Below, one piece after another: positions 34,745-42,908 of a stretch of 64,000 nucleotides of DNA. The stretch spans positions 80,602 to 144,601 of the forward strand of contig JAIBBQ010000002.1 of NCBI GenBank assembly GCA_019694595.1, written 5' to 3'. Position 1 is the stretch's first letter, and every line of letters begins with the position of its first letter. This DNA is from Myxococcaceae bacterium. Lineage in GTDB: Bacteria > Myxococcota > Myxococcia > Myxococcales > Myxococcaceae. Both the position numbers and the translations under genes were made by a program. Below the pieces are notes generated by a model. It saw only the letters and a list, made by a program, of their open reading frames with translations, had not been told where the DNA came from and did not search any database.

Positions 34745-36289
34745 TCAGGGGTACGCCTTCAGGTCCACCTGGATGTTGGGCAGGTTGATGATGACCTTGT
34801 GCCCGTCCTGAGGAGAGGCGGTCAGCTTGCAGACGACCTCCGCGAGGATCGACCGCGCGGGCTGAGCGACCGGCATGCCCATCGAGTTGACCTCCGCCTT
34901 GCGGATGTCCTGCACGCCGAGGCTGAAGACGGTGAGCGACGGGTAGGTGAACGCGATGCCTGCGTGCGCCACCTTGGGCTGGATCTCGATGAACTCGTTG
35001 GCGGCGATCGCGCAGCCGTCGTTGATGTCGTTCTGGGCGATGGAGTTGAACCAGGGGTCGGTGAAGCCGACGGTGATCGGGCTGTAGTAGCCGCCGAAGG
35101 TGGGGATCGTCGCGACTCCGTTGGAAGGCACGAAGATGCGGATCAACGAATCGGGGCCGACGGTGTCGAGCGGATCGGGCCACCCCGTCCAGATGAGGCG
35201 CTCCGGCACCCAGATGAGGGCGTTGGCGTCCCACTTGCCGTTGGCGCCGTCCCACTTGCCGTTGGCGTTGGCATCGACGAAGCGCTCGTCGGGGTCCCAG
35301 GTGCCGTTGTCGTCGGCATCGACGAACGGCTCGGTGAGATCGTCGAACGGCTCGCCGTCGTCGAACTTGCCGTTGTTGTTGGCGTCGAGGAAGCCTTCTT
35401 CGCCCGCGACCACGGCGATCATGCTCACCAGGTTGTCGCGCGGGTTGTTGACGATGTCCTTGTTCGAGGAGTCCTTGCGGACGGGATCGACACGGCGCGG
35501 CTCCGGCTGATTGGTGGTCGACGGAGGCGTCAGATCGGTGGGCTTGGCGATCCACCGGTACGGCTCCATCCACTGCGGAGCGAGCAAGGCCCCGGTGTGG
35601 GTGGCGTCCTTGGGAGGGGCCCAGGTGAACACGCCGGGGTCGGTGGCCTTGGGGAACGGCAGCGACGACTTGTAGAGGATCTTCGCGTTGCCCACGACGT
35701 CGGCGACCGAGGCCTCGGTCGGGCCGATGGTGCCCGCCTCGGTGAGGAAGGAGACCAGCGCCCCCGGCACACCGTCGCCGCTGCGATCGCCCACGTGCGC
35801 GATGCAGTCGACCTTCACGCCTGCGATCAGGTGCCTCGAGGAATCGTAGGCGCCGATGGCGTGGATGCCGCCCGACGCGTCGCCCGCGATGGAGCCGCAC
35901 TGAAAGGTGAACTGCCGGGCGTTGGGCACGGACCCGGCCACGGAGATCGGAGGCGTGCTGACGGTCTTGTCGCCCGACTTCGCGGTGATGATGAGCGACG
36001 TCACGCGGGTGCTCACCACCAGCTGGGTCTCGGCGTAGCCCGTGCCCTTGAGCGACTGCACCTGGGCGGGAGACAGCGAGACGCCGTCCACCTTGTCGCC
36101 CTGCACCTTGAAGTCGACCGGAGCACCCGCCTGCGGCTCGCCGCGGTAGTCGAGCACGCGGAAGCGCACCGTCACCACCTCGCCGATCCGCGGCTGGGCG
36201 GGAATGACCTCGAGGAATTCGAGCGAGGCTGCGCCGTAGCCACAGGCCGACAGCGACACCGCGGCAAGAAGTAGGAACGGAGAGCGCAT
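34745..36289 (-). CDS. Lipoprotein with Ig-like domain and calcium-loop (DxNxNG) repeats
   Basis: 514 aa. Lipobox LSAC after a short signal peptide, an Ig-like N-terminal region (VIPAQPRIGEVVTVRFRV, AGAPVDFKVQG), and at ~310-365 a row of calcium-loop-like segments: DANNNGKFDDGEPF, DADDNGTWDPDERF, DANANGKWDGANGKWDANA. The rest is beta-rich. A surface or secreted structural role is likely; no enzyme motif seen. It follows the lptD-like gene by 91 bases on the same strand. The start MRSPFLLLAA is chosen for the signal peptide. Confidence 0.75.
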   Translation of the reverse strand: MRSPFLLLAAVSLSACGYGAASLEFLEVIPAQPRIGEVVTVRFRVLDYRGEPQAGAPVDFKVQGDKVDGVSLSPAQVQSLKGTGYAETQLVVSTRVTSLIITAKSGDKTVSTPPISVAGSVPNARQFTFQCGSIAGDASGGIHAIGAYDSSRHLIAGVKVDCIAHVGDRSGDGVPGALVSFLTEAGTIGPTEASVADVVGNAKILYKSSLPFPKATDPGVFTWAPPKDATHTGALLAPQWMEPYRWIAKPTDLTPPSTTNQPEPRRVDPVRKDSSNKDIVNNPRDNLVSMIAVVAGEEGFLDANNNGKFDDGEPFDDLTEPFVDADDNGTWDPDERFVDANANGKWDGANGKWDANALIWVPERLIWTGWPDPLDTVGPDSLIRIFVPSNGVATIPTFGGYYSPITVGFTDPWFNSIAQNDINDGCAIAANEFIEIQPKVAHAGIAFTYPSLTVFSLGVQDIRKAEVNSMGMPVAQPARSILAEVVCKLTASPQDGHKVIINLPNIQVDLKAYP

Positions 36290-36379
36290 CGCCTGATCGG
36301 CTCCTTGGGGCGCCCGCGGGAGGACCGCGTGAGGGCGCCCGGGCATCATCGACACCCCGATCAGGCAGCGTCAAGGAGT

Positions 36380-38758
36380 TCAGCGGGCGATTCCGAGCGC
36401 CCCGAAGTTGCCGATGGTGATGCTCGCCGAGAAGTCGGGCAGCCGGTACGACGGCACGGAGCGAATGGAGTCGTCGAGGCGCTGGGTGGCGGCGACGTCG
36501 ACGGTGAGGCAGTCGCAGGCCGGGGTCCAGGTCACCCCGACGCCGTGCTGGGTGAGCGTGAGCACGGGGGCGCCCCCTCCCCACACGCGATCGCCCAGCA
36601 GCACGTCGTAACGCAGCCGGAAGTCCTTGAGCTTGAGGCGGCCGCCGAAGGTGACGGCCTGCGACGCTCCGCGCGACAGCTGCGGCGCCACCCCGCCGAA
36701 CAGCAGGTCGACGCTCGCACGCTGGAGCGCGCTGCCTTCGGCGAGGAGGCGCTCGTAGCTGCCGTAGAGCCCGTCACCGCGCCCATCGTCGAGCGACACC
36801 GCTGCGCTGGCTCGCGAGATGCGCACCGCCAGCGGATCGAAGCGCGCGGCCCCGTCGAGCACCACCGGCCCCAGCCGCAGCCGGCCTCGGGCGAAGGTCT
36901 CCGACACGCCGATCGCTCCCGGGGTGAGGTCGACGCCCTGCCCCACTTCCAGCATGGCGAGCTCGCCGCCCGGCCGCGTGAGCCGCTGGCGGATGCGGCC
37001 GACCGCCTGCACCGCGCGGCCCTCGCCGCCCAGCGCGCGGTCGAGCTCGTCGTAGGCGATGGCCGCCGAGCCGACGGTGAAGGGCACCGCCCGCAGCTCC
37101 GCGGCCGGGCTCACGGTGTGACGGAGCGTTCCGAAGTCGCGGGCGAGCTCGGTGCCCAGGGTGGCCCCCAGCACGGGGGCGCCGAAGGTCGAGGCGCGGC
37201 CGGTCACCTCGCCGACCCATGCGAGCTGGCGCCAGCCGGCATTGGCCTCGAGCTGGAGCAGATCGCCGAGCGGCACGGCGAGCGACAGCCGTGGCACGAG
37301 CGACCAGCGGTGCCGTGCCTCGCGCTCACCGGGCTGGTAGCGGCGGTCGCCGCGTGCGACGTCGGCCATCGGGCGCAGCTCCTCGGGGCACGCAGCGCTC
37401 GCCGCGGAGGGCCAGTACAGCCGCTCGCGCAGGCATTCGACGCTGACCGGCGTCGCGTCGACCACTCCGGCGCCCTCGTTGCCCTGCACCCCTTCGTCGC
37501 CGGTGCCGCCGGTGGTGGGCGCGAGCCGGACCCAGTCGAGCGCGATGCCACCCGAGAGCGGCCCCACGAGCGGGCGCAGCGGCATCGCGGCGGTGAAGCC
37601 GGGCAGGCGCTGCAGCGGGTTGGGGCCCTGCAGGGCCGCGGGCGTGGTGGCGGGCAGCGGCAGCACCGGGAAGCCGAAGGTCAGGTCCTGGCGCAGCACC
37701 GCATCGACGCCCACCCAGCTGGTCTCGGTGACGTGGGCCAGCGAGGCCGCAGAGCGCAGGTAGCCCGCCTCGCGCGCGAGCACGTCGGTGGTGAGATCGC
37801 GGAAGAGGAAGCCATCGGAGACGAGCGACGCGTCGACCCGGGCGCGGAAGGCCCCGAGGTCCTGCCGGTGCTGCCACTGGGCTTCGAACCGCGGCCCGCG
37901 CAGGCCTTGGGCCGCGGCGACCGAGGTCACCGGATCGCGCGGCGCCTTGAGGTCGAAGAGCACGCCGACCGCGACGCGGCCGGACGAGGTGACGGTGGGG
38001 GCGTAGCGGAACTCGGTGCCCAGCCGCGGCCCCTGGATGCCCGCGAAAGGGTTGGGGCCGCCGAAGAAGTACCCCGGGGTCAGCGTGAGATCGTACGAGG
38101 GGCCGAGGGTGATGAAGAGCGGCTGCTCGAAGCTGAAGCCGTTGAGCACGGTGAACGACGGCTTGGGGAACAGGAGCCCCGTCTGCCGGGCCGTGAGCGG
38201 CAGCGAGAGCCAGGGCGCCCACAGCACCGGCAGCTCGTAGATGCGCACCGTGGGCCACCAGAGCGAGGCGCGCTGGGCGTCGAAGTCGAGCGCGGCGTCG
38301 GAGGCGCGCACCGTGAGCACCGGCTCGTCGGCCTTGCAGGCGCACGGCACCAGGGTGGCGCCCCCGACCAGCCACTCGCCGTCCTCGCGCACCATGTGCT
38401 CCGCCTTGAGCTGGGCCCCGGCGCGGTTGCCGGCGCGCCGCTCCAGGGTGCCGTCGAGGGCGAAGATCTCGGTCACCTGATCGCCTTCGAAGCGCAGCGC
38501 GAGCGACTCGCCCTGGAGCGTGAAGCGGCCCGAGGAACTCTCGAAGTCCCCCCGCACGTCGCCGGTGGCCCAGGCGAGCTGGCGCTTGCGGTCGAACGCG
38601 ATCACCCGGGCCCGCAGCGTGGCCCCCTGCGCCTCGAGGACGGCGTCTCCTTCGGCGGCGCCGACTTCCTGGGTGGTGGCCCACAGCAGGTGCTCGGCGC
38701 GCAGCTCGACCGGGGCGGGCCCGGCGGCGAGCAGCGTCAGGAGGAGCGCCGGGCTCAT
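36380..38758 (-). CDS. lptD: LPS-assembly protein LptD-like outer-membrane protein
   Basis: 792 aa. Signal peptide (LLLTLLAAGPAP), an OstA/LptA-like N-terminal jellyroll (LRAEHLLWATTQEVGAAEGDAVLEA-type strands, AFDRKRQLAWATGDVRGDF), then the LptD_C barrel with the conserved WPTVRIYELPVLWAPWLSLP and RQTGLLFPKPSF segments. CAC at VPCACK may form the disulfide. The size fits LptD. It inserts LPS in the outer leaflet of the outer membrane. The stop of the AMIN gene is 15 bases upstream, so they are co-transcribed. Confidence 0.85.
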   Translation of the reverse strand: MSPALLLTLLAAGPAPVELRAEHLLWATTQEVGAAEGDAVLEAQGATLRARVIAFDRKRQLAWATGDVRGDFESSSGRFTLQGESLALRFEGDQVTEIFALDGTLERRAGNRAGAQLKAEHMVREDGEWLVGGATLVPCACKADEPVLTVRASDAALDFDAQRASLWWPTVRIYELPVLWAPWLSLPLTARQTGLLFPKPSFTVLNGFSFEQPLFITLGPSYDLTLTPGYFFGGPNPFAGIQGPRLGTEFRYAPTVTSSGRVAVGVLFDLKAPRDPVTSVAAAQGLRGPRFEAQWQHRQDLGAFRARVDASLVSDGFLFRDLTTDVLAREAGYLRSAASLAHVTETSWVGVDAVLRQDLTFGFPVLPLPATTPAALQGPNPLQRLPGFTAAMPLRPLVGPLSGGIALDWVRLAPTTGGTGDEGVQGNEGAGVVDATPVSVECLRERLYWPSAASAACPEELRPMADVARGDRRYQPGEREARHRWSLVPRLSLAVPLGDLLQLEANAGWRQLAWVGEVTGRASTFGAPVLGATLGTELARDFGTLRHTVSPAAELRAVPFTVGSAAIAYDELDRALGGEGRAVQAVGRIRQRLTRPGGELAMLEVGQGVDLTPGAIGVSETFARGRLRLGPVVLDGAARFDPLAVRISRASAAVSLDDGRGDGLYGSYERLLAEGSALQRASVDLLFGGVAPQLSRGASQAVTFGGRLKLKDFRLRYDVLLGDRVWGGGAPVLTLTQHGVGVTWTPACDCLTVDVAATQRLDDSIRSVPSYRLPDFSASITIGNFGALGIAR

Positions 38759-38773
38759 GCGGCGCGCCTTCTA

Positions 38774-40669
38774 TCAGGGCCGGGCGAACTCCAGCGTGAG
38801 CTCGGTGCCCTGCTGGGCGACGCGGTACGGCACGGGCTGCTTGAGCTGCACCACCACCTGGGCGTCTGCGCCGCGGGTTCCGGGGACGATGCGGGCGACG
38901 GCGGTGTCGAAGAACGAGGTGTCGAGCAGCCGCTCGCCCCCCGGCAAGGCGAGCTCGGCGCGGCTCAGGGTGAGCACGACGTTGCGGTCGCGGTCCTCGC
39001 CCAGCGCGTACGCAGCCGGAGCCGAGGTGCGCACGACGACCCGGCCGACGCCGCGGTCCTGCTTGAAGCCCACGTAGGTCAGCTGCACGCCGGCGGTGGG
39101 AGCGGTCTGCGGCTCCGGGCGCGCCATGGCCACCTCGCGCTTGCCGGCGCTGGCGGCGGCCTCGTCGGCCTGGCGCTTGGCCTTGGCCCGGGCGAGCGCG
39201 ACCTCGAGCTCGGCCTTCTCCTGCTCGAGCCTCTCGCGCTCGGCGCGCTCCTTCTCGAGGCGGGCCCGCTCCTGGGCGCTGCGCCCTTCGGCTTCCTGGC
39301 GGGCCTTTTCCTGGCCGCTGGCGCTCGCGCGCTTGGTGGCCTCGGCTTCTTGCTTGGCGGAAGCGAGCTTGCGCTCGAGTTCCAGCTTCTCGGCGGCGAG
39401 GCGTTCCTTCTCGGCGCGCTCGCGCTCGGCCTGGGCGGCGAGCGACTTCGCCTCCTGCTTCGCCTTGGCCTCGCTCTCGGCGCGCGCCTGGACCTCGGCC
39501 TCGGCCCGCAGCCGGGCCCGCTCTTCGGCGCTCGCCTTGGCCTGGGCTTCCGCGCGGGCCTTGGCCTCGGCAGCGGCCCGGGCGTCGGAGGCAGCGCGGC
39601 CCTTGGCCTCTTCCTGGGCGCGGGCCTCCGCCTCGAGCTTCGCCCGGACCTCGGCCTGGGCGCGGGCTTCGGCTTCCAGCTTGGCCTTCGCTTCCGCCTG
39701 GGCGCGGGCTTCCGCTTCCAGCTTGGCCTTCGCTTCCGCCTGGGCGCGGGCTTCCGCTTCCAGCTTGGCCTTCGCTTCCACCTGGGCGCGGGCCTCGGCT
39801 TCCAGCTTGGCCTTCGCTTCCGCCTGGGCGCGGGCTTCCGCGTCGAGCTTGGCCTTCGCTTCTGCCTGGGCGCGGGCCTCGGCTTCGAGCTTGGCCTTCG
39901 CTTCCGCCTGGGCCTTGGCCTCGGCGTCCTGCTTCGCCCTGGCTTCGGCCTGGGCCTTGGCTTCGGCAGCGGCGCGCGCGCGGCTCTCGGCCTCCGCGCG
40001 GGCGCGCGATTCCTGCTCGGCCTTGGCGCGGGACTCGGCCTCGGCGCGAAGGCGGGCCTCGCTCTCGCCGCGGGCCTTGGCATCGGCCTCGGCACGCAGG
40101 CGGGCCTCGGTGTCCTTCTGGGAACGGGCCTCGGCCTCGGCGCGCGCGCGATCGGCCTCCAGGCGCGCCTTTTCCTGCTCCTTGGCGCGGGACTCGGCCT
40201 CCAGCCGGGCCTGGGTCTCGCCTTCGACGCGGGCCTGGGCGAGCTCCACCGGGGGCGTCGTCTTGCCGGGGTCGGCCTTGGCGACCGGCGGCCGCGCGCC
40301 GCGGACCAGGGGCCGGACGATGAGCCGGTTGCCTTCGGGCACCACGTCGTAGTCGATGGCCTTCTCGAGGCCGATGAGCACGCGGGCGACGGACGAGGTG
40401 GCCGACCCGAAGGTCGCGGTGCGCACGCCGACGATGCCTGCGCGGCCGACCGGCTGCTCGGCGGGCACGCCCTGCACGGTGGCCTCGAAGATGTCGATGA
40501 CCAGGCGCGGCGGCGAAGGCTGGGTGAAGGTGGTGTAGCTGGGCTTCTTCGAGCCCTGGATCTCGACCGCGCCGTCCTTCACCTCGACGCGGGAGATGGC
40601 GTTGAGCTCGACGCGTTCCTGCCCCGAGGTGGAGGCGGCGCACACCAGCGCGAGCAGGAGGTGCTTCAT
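38774..40669 (-). CDS. AMIN-domain protein with long Ala/Glu/Lys coiled coil
   Basis: 631 aa. Signal peptide, an AMIN-like domain at ~20-115 (PPRLVIDIFEATVQGVP, VARVLIGLEKAIDYDVV), a ~360-residue highly charged helix of (AEAKAKLEAEARAQ)n repeats, then a second AMIN-like domain at ~535-631 (GVGRVVVRTSAPAAYAL, AQVVVQLKQPVPYRVAQQG). AMIN domains bind cell-wall or secretin partners (AmiC, PilQ). The long helix could span ~50 nm, bridging periplasmic layers; this is inference. Upstream of lptD in the same transcript. No TonB or membrane anchor seen besides the signal peptide. Confidence 0.8.
   Translation of the reverse strand: MKHLLLALVCAASTSGQERVELNAISRVEVKDGAVEIQGSKKPSYTTFTQPSPPRLVIDIFEATVQGVPAEQPVGRAGIVGVRTATFGSATSSVARVLIGLEKAIDYDVVPEGNRLIVRPLVRGARPPVAKADPGKTTPPVELAQARVEGETQARLEAESRAKEQEKARLEADRARAEAEARSQKDTEARLRAEADAKARGESEARLRAEAESRAKAEQESRARAEAESRARAAAEAKAQAEARAKQDAEAKAQAEAKAKLEAEARAQAEAKAKLDAEARAQAEAKAKLEAEARAQVEAKAKLEAEARAQAEAKAKLEAEARAQAEAKAKLEAEARAQAEVRAKLEAEARAQEEAKGRAASDARAAAEAKARAEAQAKASAEERARLRAEAEVQARAESEAKAKQEAKSLAAQAERERAEKERLAAEKLELERKLASAKQEAEATKRASASGQEKARQEAEGRSAQERARLEKERAERERLEQEKAELEVALARAKAKRQADEAAASAGKREVAMARPEPQTAPTAGVQLTYVGFKQDRGVGRVVVRTSAPAAYALGEDRDRNVVLTLSRAELALPGGERLLDTSFFDTAVARIVPGTRGADAQVVVQLKQPVPYRVAQQGTELTLEFARP
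39613..39906. repeat. 42-bp tandem repeats in the coiled-coil region
   Basis: Seven units of 42 bp each begin CCTGGGCGCGGG at 39613, 39655, 39697, 39739, 39781, 39823 and 39865. They encode 14 residues (AEAKAKLEAEARAQ type), four helical turns, so a copy changes helix length by about 2 nm. Confidence 0.85.
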
Positions 40670-40744
40670 GCTGCAACAACGCTACCACCCCGGAGCGATT
40701 CCCCAATTTTTCCGCCGGGATTGCCCCACTCGTTCACCGGCGCG

Positions 40745-41962
40745 CTACTGGATGCGGGGGAGCGACGGCGAGCGGTGGCGGTGCTGCCGCGCGTACTCGA
40801 CGAGGTTCTTGATGTCGTAACAGATCTGCCTGATGTCGTGCCCCATGGTGAGCTCGATGTGGCTGTTGCCCTTCACCGGCCGCCACAGCAGGTACTCGCT
40901 CTTCGCCGAGCGGTAGACGCTGGCGGTCGACGAGACGTTGGCGAGCGGGTCCTGGTCGCCGAAGACGATGGCCATGGGAATGCGGATCTTGTGGAACCCG
41001 CGCTGGAAGTCGTAGCCGGTGCGGTAGCAGACGACCTCGTTGCTGCGGATCCACCGGAGGAACTGCTCGGCGACCAGGCGCGGCTCGCGCTCGCCGCCTT
41101 CGCGCAGCAGCCAGCGGATGTCGCTCGAGGCCATGCGGTCGAACCGGGCGAGCCAGTTGATGCGGCTGGCGACGGCGCCGAGCACGGGGCTGCGCTCGGC
41201 ATAGTCGAGCGCGTCGGCGGCGGTCTTGAGCCAGGCGTCGACCGGCACGTAGCGGAAGTTCAGCGCGGCGGGCTTCTCTTCGCTGGCGACCTTGCGGACC
41301 TTCTGGGCGAGCGAGCGCACCAGGTGCGCGGCACCGCGCTGGGCGTTGACGGTGCCCAGGGTGGCGTCGACGGCGGTGCCGATGCCGGGCCCCGCGAAGG
41401 CGAGCAGCTTCAGGGGGAGCGAGCCCTTCCCCAGCTCTCCGGGCGCGCCGATGGTGACCAGGCCTTCGAAGTCGTCGTGGATGCCGGCGTAGCCGTACCC
41501 GAGGATGCCGCCCATGGAATGGCCGCAGTAGAAGATGCGGTCGCGGCGGGTGATGCGCTTGACCCCGGCGACGGCGGCCGGGAGGTCGTAGAGGAAGTAG
41601 CTGTCGATGTCCCACGCCCACTCGAGGTCCGACGGCGGGGGGCGGTTGAACTTGGCGGCGCGCTCGAGCTGGAAGGCGACCGAGCTCTTGCCGTGGCCGC
41701 GCAGCTCGAGGATGTGGATGTCGAGGCCGAAGAACAGCAGGTTCTTCACGAATTCGCCGCTCGTCCACGCGTGGCGGTTCTGGGAGAAGCCGTGCACCAG
41801 GAGCATCGGCTCGCCGAAGAGCGGCTGGGGGAAGCTCTGGGGGGTCGGCCGGTAGCGGGTGATGCAGAGCGACCAGCCGTCGGCGGTCTCCACCACGTAC
41901 TTGGTCTTCGCGTAGAGCGCGCGGAACTCGACGTCGTCCACGGTTGGGTCGGCGACCGCCAT
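40745..41962 (-). CDS. Alpha/beta hydrolase (lipase/PHA-synthase-like)
   Basis: 405 aa. Opening strands LLVHGFSQNRHAWTSG, nucleophile elbow GHSMGGILGYGYAG near 165, acid in AIVFGDQDPLANV near 345, His in SHIELTMGHD near 375. No signal peptide, so cytoplasmic. It resembles large lipases and poly-hydroxyalkanoate-type hydrolases; substrate unknown. The ATG is chosen over an in-frame TTG one codon earlier. Divergent from the beta-ureidopropionase gene, 60 bases apart. Confidence 0.8.
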   Translation of the reverse strand: MAVADPTVDDVEFRALYAKTKYVVETADGWSLCITRYRPTPQSFPQPLFGEPMLLVHGFSQNRHAWTSGEFVKNLLFFGLDIHILELRGHGKSSVAFQLERAAKFNRPPPSDLEWAWDIDSYFLYDLPAAVAGVKRITRRDRIFYCGHSMGGILGYGYAGIHDDFEGLVTIGAPGELGKGSLPLKLLAFAGPGIGTAVDATLGTVNAQRGAAHLVRSLAQKVRKVASEEKPAALNFRYVPVDAWLKTAADALDYAERSPVLGAVASRINWLARFDRMASSDIRWLLREGGEREPRLVAEQFLRWIRSNEVVCYRTGYDFQRGFHKIRIPMAIVFGDQDPLANVSSTASVYRSAKSEYLLWRPVKGNSHIELTMGHDIRQICYDIKNLVEYARQHRHRSPSLPRIQ

Positions 41963-42022
41963 CAATTCCCTTCTATCGCCGTGCTAGACCGCACGCCTGT
42001 TCTCTTTCAGGGGGTCTCGAAC

Positions 42023-42889
42023 GTGGCACGGATCGTCAAGGGCGGCCTCATCCAGCTGGCGAACGCGAAGTCCGAAGGCAGCGTGAAGGAGATCTGCCAG
42101 GCGATGCTGGAGAAGACGCTCCCCTGGGTGGACAAGGCGGGCAAGGCCGGCGTGCAGATGCTGTGCATGCAGGAGGTCTTCAACACCCCGTACTTCTGCC
42201 CGGCGCAGACGCCCAACTGGTACGAGGCGGCGGAAGCGTGCCCCGGGCCGCTGACCGCGCTGCTCAGCGAGTACGCCAAGAAGTACTCGATGGTGATCGT
42301 CGTCCCCATGTACGAGCGGGAGATGGCGGGCGTCTATTACAACACCGCCGCGGTCATCGACGCCGACGGCAAGTACCTCGGCAAGTACCGCAAGAACCAC
42401 ATCCCCCAGACCAGCGGCTTCTGGGAGAAATACTACTTCAAGCCCGGAAACCTGGGGTACCCGACCTTCCGCACCCAGTACGGCGTGGTGGGCGTGTACA
42501 TCTGCTACGACCGGCACTTCCCCGAAGGGGCGCGGCTGTTGGCGCTCAACGGCGCCGAGGTGGTCTTCAACCCCAGCGCCACGGTGGCGGGCCTCTCGCA
42601 GTACCTGTGGAAGCTCGAGCAGCCCGCGCACGCGGTGGCGAACGGCTACTTCATGGGCTGCATCAACCGGGTGGGCACCGAGGCGCCGTGGAACATCGGC
42701 CGCTTCTACGGCACGAGCTACTTCGTCGACCCGCGCGGCCAGTTCCTGGCCACCGGCAGCGAGGACAAGGACGAGCTGGTGGTCTCGGACATGAACTTCG
42801 ATCAGATCGAAGAGGTCCGCCGGGTGTGGCAGTTCTTCCGCGACCGCCGCCCGGACTCCTACGAGAACATGGTGAAGCAGCTGCCGTAG
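42023..42889 (+). CDS. Beta-ureidopropionase (N-carbamoyl-beta-alanine amidohydrolase)
   Basis: 288 aa nitrilase-superfamily enzyme. Triad: Glu in MQEVFNTPYFC, Lys in GKYRKNHIPQ, Cys in VYICYDRHFPEGA. The pattern TSGFWEKYYFKPGN fits the beta-ureidopropionase/N-carbamoylputrescine group. It would give beta-alanine, CO2 and ammonia in the reductive pyrimidine pathway. Dihydropyrimidinase, the step before, is encoded 2.6 kb away, which supports this over the putrescine role. GTG start (VARIVKGG) with a GGGGG about 10 bases upstream. Confidence 0.8.
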   Translation: MARIVKGGLIQLANAKSEGSVKEICQAMLEKTLPWVDKAGKAGVQMLCMQEVFNTPYFCPAQTPNWYEAAEACPGPLTALLSEYAKKYSMVIVVPMYEREMAGVYYNTAAVIDADGKYLGKYRKNHIPQTSGFWEKYYFKPGNLGYPTFRTQYGVVGVYICYDRHFPEGARLLALNGAEVVFNPSATVAGLSQYLWKLEQPAHAVANGYFMGCINRVGTEAPWNIGRFYGTSYFVDPRGQFLATGSEDKDELVVSDMNFDQIEEVRRVWQFFRDRRPDSYENMVKQLP

Positions 42890-42908
42890 CGATGCGCCCT
42901 GCCCTCGC

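Noticed and set aside
38774..40669. TolA/TonB-like energy transducer
   Set aside because: Ala/Glu/Lys helix resembles TolA but there is a cleavable signal peptide in place of a membrane anchor, and both ends look like AMIN.
36305..42889. Very long plus-strand frame (2194 aa) over the lptD/AMIN region
   Set aside because: Only the last 288 codons are real (beta-ureidopropionase). The rest is antisense to well-supported genes with low-complexity composition, an effect of high GC.
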